Assembly (NCBI RefSeq): GCF_017426725.1
Contig: NZ_JAERMS010000032.1
Span: 1-37,160, forward strand
Origin: Prevotella illustrans
GTDB lineage: Bacteria > Bacteroidota > Bacteroidia > Bacteroidales > Bacteroidaceae
Direction of reading: 5' to 3'
DNA length: 37,160 nucleotides
A program made the position numbers and the translations under genes. The notes beneath the pieces were generated by a model. The model saw only the letters and a list, made by a program, of their open reading frames with translations, was not told the DNA's origin and did no database searches. Shown here piece by piece: positions 34,117-37,160 of this stretch (position 1 is the first letter of the stretch; each line of letters begins with the position of its first letter).

Positions 34117-36717
34117 ATGACGATCAAGCGGCTTCATATCATTATTTTATTGACAATGCTGTCGATGGCGGTGCGTGCCCAAATCTCGGGCGTCATTATC
34201 GACGCGGTCACGGGCGACACGCTGCTTTATCCAAGCGCGTCCTATAAAGGACATCACATCGCTGTGAGTGGCGACGCGACGGGACATTACAGTATAGCGC
34301 GCCACGAAGGCTGGGTGTTGACATTCAGCGCGGTGGGTTATCAGTCGAAGAATATAACGGTTACGGCCAAAACTCCACAGATTGTTAATATAAAGTTGAA
34401 GCCCGATACCAAAACGTTGGCAGAGGTAGTTGTAAAGCAGAAGCGTGGGAAATACAGCCGGAAGGACAATCCGGCCGTAGAGTTGATGAAACGGGTTGTG
34501 GCTGCCAAGAAGAAGACTGAGTTGGCCAACCATGACTATTATCAGTATAATAAGTATCAGAAAATCACTTTGGCCGTCAATGATATACAGCCATCGGACA
34601 TTGACAGTGGCTTCTTCGCAAAGAAACAATGGCTGATTGACCAGATTGAAACGAGTCCTTACAACTATAAGTTGATATTACCGGTGTCGGTAGACGAGAC
34701 CGTTACCCAGCATATCTATCGTAAAAATCCGAAGTCGGAGAAAGATATTATAATAGGAGAGCAAAGTTCAGGTGTCAATCAATTGCTGTCGACGGGCGAC
34801 ATTCTCAACACGGCATTGAAGGATGTTTTTACCGACATTGACCTGTATGATGATCAGATTCGCTTGCTCCAGTATCCTTTCACAAGTCCCATTGGCAAAA
34901 ACGCGGTGGCATTCTATCGTTATTATATTCAGGATACGGTTTATGTAGATCGCGACTTGTGCTATCATCTTGAGTTTTTGCCTAATAACCAGCAGGATTT
35001 CGGTTTTCGGGGCGACTTGTATATCCTCGCCGATTCAACCTTGCATGTCAAGCGTTGTGAGCTGACGATCCCGCAACGAAGTGATGTCAACTTTGTAGAG
35101 AACCTGCATGTTACCCAGGAATACACGAAACTGCCGAATGGTGAGTGGGTACTTTCATTGGATGATATGATTGTGGAGATGAAAGTTGCCAGCTTTCTGT
35201 CCAAGGCGCTTGTCACCCGAACGACGCGTTTGACGGACTATGCCTTTGATATGCTTCCCAAACAGCTGTTTAAGGGCAAGGCCGTCAAACGCCGTGAGGC
35301 TAATGCCAATATGCGCGATGAAGCTTTTTGGAACCAGTATCGAACCGTCGAACTTACTAAAGGCGAGAGTGGGATGAATGCTTTCATTCACCGTATAGAG
35401 CAATTGAAAGGCTTCAAATATATTATTTTCGGCCTGAGAGCGTTGATAGAGAACTTTGTTGAGACCGGCGATCTCAATCATCCGAGCAAGTTTGACATTG
35501 GTCCTGTCAATACGGTGGTCACGTCTAATTTTATCGATAAGTTGCGTTTTCGTGTCAGCGGGCAGACCACGGCCAACCTGAACAAACATTGGTTCTTCTC
35601 CGGTTACGTGGCACGGGGTACACATAGCCGCAAGAATTATTACAAAGGCGACGTCACCTATTCGTTCAATAAGAAAGATTATCTGCCCCGCGAGTTTCCC
35701 AAGCGCACGCTCTCGTTCTCAAGTACATACGATGTGACGGCTCCGTCCGACAAGTTTGTCCATACGGATAAGGACAACGTCTTTACAGCCTTCAAGTGGG
35801 CGCCGGTCGATAAGATGATGTTTTATAATCGCCAGCTGCTTCAGTTTGATTACGAACAGGAGTGGGGCATGAAGACTACCTTGGAATTGAAGACGGAAGA
35901 AAACGAGGCGGCCGGCCGACTGTTCTTCCAACCGTTGAATGCTTCCGTAGATATAGCCCATAAAATCAATAGCCTTTCGCAATCGGAAGTCGGTGATTAC
36001 ATTCACAATGGCAAGATACGGACCACAGAGTTTACGCTCCAGTTTCAGCTGGCACCGGGCCGCACCTACATCAACACAAAGCAGCGTCGCATTCCGATGA
36101 ATCTCGACGCGCCCGTCTTCACGCTCCGCCATACCGTCGGAATCAAAGGACTGTTGGGTGGCGACTATGCTTATAATTTCTCAGAAGGCAGTATCTACAA
36201 GCGATTCTGGATGAATTCGTGGGGCAAGATCGATACTTATATCAAGGCGGGAGCGCAGTGGAACAAAGTGCCTTATCCTTTATTGATCATGCCCGCGGCC
36301 AATTTGAGCTACATTGTCCAGGATGAAACATTCAATCTGATCAACAACATGGAGTTTCTGAACGACCGTTATGCCAGTTTGGATGTCAGTTGGGACATGA
36401 ACGGCAAGATTCTCAACCGCATTCCCTTGCTCAAGAAGTTGAAATGGCGCGAGTATTTTGGCGTGAAATGCTTGTGGGGCATGTTGACCGACAAGAATAA
36501 CCCAACGCTGGCCCGCAATGCCGGTGATCCTACCCTGATGGTATTTCCGGAAGGCTGCTACATAATGGATTCCAAAAGGCCCTACGTAGAACTGGTTGCC
36601 GGCGTCCATAACATCTTCAAGATTCTGCATGTAGAGTTTGTACATCGTTGCAATTACAGCTATCTGCCCATTGCCCATCGCAATGGCGTGCGCATGATGG
36701 TGCGTATGACATTCTGA
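34117..36717 (+). CDS. DUF5686-family outer-membrane protein with carboxypeptidase-regulatory-like domain
   Basis: This is an 866-residue protein with a signal peptide (MTIKRLHIIILLTMLSMAVRAQ). It has a carboxypeptidase-regulatory-like beta-sandwich at about residues 22-105 (ISGVIIDAVTGDTLLYPSAS, GHYSI, VGYQSKNI) and then a long DUF5686 region. The C-terminus ends MVRMTF, with the terminal phenylalanine typical of outer-membrane beta-barrels. The ATG at 34117 is preferred over a GTG 19 codons upstream, which would add a non-signal leader. It follows the HAD gene by 59 bp and may share its transcript. DUF5686 proteins are frequent in Bacteroidetes and their role is not established; export or insertion of the operon's lipid product is speculation. 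Confidence 0.9.
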   Translation: MTIKRLHIIILLTMLSMAVRAQISGVIIDAVTGDTLLYPSASYKGHHIAVSGDATGHYSIARHEGWVLTFSAVGYQSKNITVTAKTPQIVNIKLKPDTKTLAEVVVKQKRGKYSRKDNPAVELMKRVVAAKKKTELANHDYYQYNKYQKITLAVNDIQPSDIDSGFFAKKQWLIDQIETSPYNYKLILPVSVDETVTQHIYRKNPKSEKDIIIGEQSSGVNQLLSTGDILNTALKDVFTDIDLYDDQIRLLQYPFTSPIGKNAVAFYRYYIQDTVYVDRDLCYHLEFLPNNQQDFGFRGDLYILADSTLHVKRCELTIPQRSDVNFVENLHVTQEYTKLPNGEWVLSLDDMIVEMKVASFLSKALVTRTTRLTDYAFDMLPKQLFKGKAVKRREANANMRDEAFWNQYRTVELTKGESGMNAFIHRIEQLKGFKYIIFGLRALIENFVETGDLNHPSKFDIGPVNTVVTSNFIDKLRFRVSGQTTANLNKHWFFSGYVARGTHSRKNYYKGDVTYSFNKKDYLPREFPKRTLSFSSTYDVTAPSDKFVHTDKDNVFTAFKWAPVDKMMFYNRQLLQFDYEQEWGMKTTLELKTEENEAAGRLFFQPLNASVDIAHKINSLSQSEVGDYIHNGKIRTTEFTLQFQLAPGRTYINTKQRRIPMNLDAPVFTLRHTVGIKGLLGGDYAYNFSEGSIYKRFWMNSWGKIDTYIKAGAQWNKVPYPLLIMPAANLSYIVQDETFNLINNMEFLNDRYASLDVSWDMNGKILNRIPLLKKLKWREYFGVKCLWGMLTDKNNPTLARNAGDPTLMVFPEGCYIMDSKRPYVELVAGVHNIFKILHVEFVHRCNYSYLPIAHRNGVRMMVRMTF

Positions 36718-36827
36718 AAACTACTCTGCGAAGAGCTAAGATTACTATCCGTTTATTATGCTTTATGCCGGATTCAGTTCGCTTTGAACCTCTGTAAGTT
36801 TCTGTTTTTCAATTCAGAAGAATCTTT

Positions 36828-37060
36828 ACAAATGCCCGTTACTGCTTGCGTTATTTTCAAAAATAAATCAATCGGTCGCGAATAACGCGATTTTCGTGCG
36901 TTTTACAAACAGCTGATTATCAACATCTTGCGCTCAACCATCCTTTCAGAAGCTTATTTTCTCCCTCTATTTTGCCGCTCAATAGCAGCCTTTTTAGCCG
37001 CTGAAAGCATAGCAATAGGCGGCCAAAAGGGCTGCTTTGAGCTTGCGAAAGCATAGCGAA
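36828..37060. repeat. Structured intergenic repeat element, copy 2
   Basis: This occupies most of the 443-bp gene-free tail of the window. The block 36881-36922 matches copy 1 (26857-26898) at most positions with small shifts. Beyond it lies a long near-perfect inverted repeat, 36984-37001 with 37019-37036 (18-bp arms, two mismatches, 17-base loop). GCTTGCGAAAGC at 37039-37050 is also shared with copy 1. No credible gene overlaps it. The stem could stop transcription coming from the DUF5686 gene, although no U-tract follows. The bases at 36718-36827 show nothing identifiable. Confidence 0.65.
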
Positions 37061-37104
37061 CGGAAAAATAAAGGCCGCTCGGACTAATTCGGAACCGGTA
37101 AAAC

Positions 37105-37122
37105 GCAATAGTGTCCTAAATA
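37105..37122. repeat. 18-bp repeat near the right window end (inverted partner at 39-56)
   Basis: GCAATAGTGTCCTAAATA is the exact reverse complement of bases 39-56. It follows copy 2 of the structured repeat, after ATTCGGAACC at 37088-37097. A similar ATTCCGAACC occurs at 15580-15589, next to the related AATATTTTAGGACA motif. This suggests a composite dispersed element with at least three traces in the window. Confidence 0.65.
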
Positions 37123-37160
37123 ATTTTTGTGAAAACGCATATAAAGTTTCATCAAATCAT

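Noticed and set aside
36920..37108. Small minus-strand open frame of 62 codons
   Set aside because: It lies within the hairpin-rich intergenic repeat and its codons simply translate the inverted repeats.

Overview
The window looks like a chromosomal segment (or a whole contig) from a member of the order Bacteroidales, most likely Prevotella or a close relative. The evidence is a SusC/SusD pair with an N-terminal signalling domain, an ECF sigma/FecR pair ending in a DUF4974-like region, families largely confined to Bacteroidetes (DUF4954, DUF5686, DUF2807, a NagB-like/PIG-L fusion), and several promoters of the Bacteroidetes type TTTG-N19/20-TAnnTTTG. Species was not determined. I see no tRNA, rRNA, transposase, phage gene or CRISPR.

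Region 1 (67-15199) is a polysaccharide utilisation locus. A GH89 alpha-N-acetylglucosaminidase on the minus strand diverges from a plus-strand run: SusC, SusD, two tandem paralogues of an unassigned GH20-like hydrolase (one with a twin-arginine signal, one with no signal), a GH10-like enzyme and a second GH89. The run ends with an ECF sigma factor and its FecR anti-sigma factor. Two GH89 enzymes point to a glycan with terminal alpha-linked GlcNAc. No sulfatase or lyase is present, so a sulfated glycosaminoglycan is not directly supported. The susD/hydrolase gap holds four tandem TTACCA/TGGTAA hairpins enclosed by a larger inverted repeat.

Region 2 (15200-23498) starts with a 41/42-bp tandem repeat array between convergent genes. 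Four minus-strand genes follow, read from right to left: HflX GTPase, a DUF4954 beta-helix protein, an M16 peptidase and class I fumarase. The series begins at a clear promoter upstream of hflX and ends at a clear terminator.

Region 3 (23660-26620) is an amino-sugar operon of nagB plus a NagB-like/PIG-L fusion, with its own promoter and terminator. The nagB product keeps every catalytic residue. The NagB-like half of the fusion has lost three of them, so the deacetylase half probably carries the activity. GlcNAc released by the GH89 enzymes could feed this route, but the link is inferred.

Region 4 (27243-36717) holds a superfamily 1 helicase with a DEDDh exonuclease inserted in it and a DUF2807 surface protein. 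After these comes a compact operon: nucleotidyltransferase, ATP-grasp protein, CDP-alcohol phosphatidyltransferase and HAD protein, with a DUF5686 outer-membrane protein behind it. This looks like a pathway that makes a phospho-alcohol lipid headgroup or decoration, and its product cannot be read from sequence. The flanking intergenic stretches carry two diverged copies of a structured repeat, and an 18-bp inverted repeat lies close to both ends of the window.
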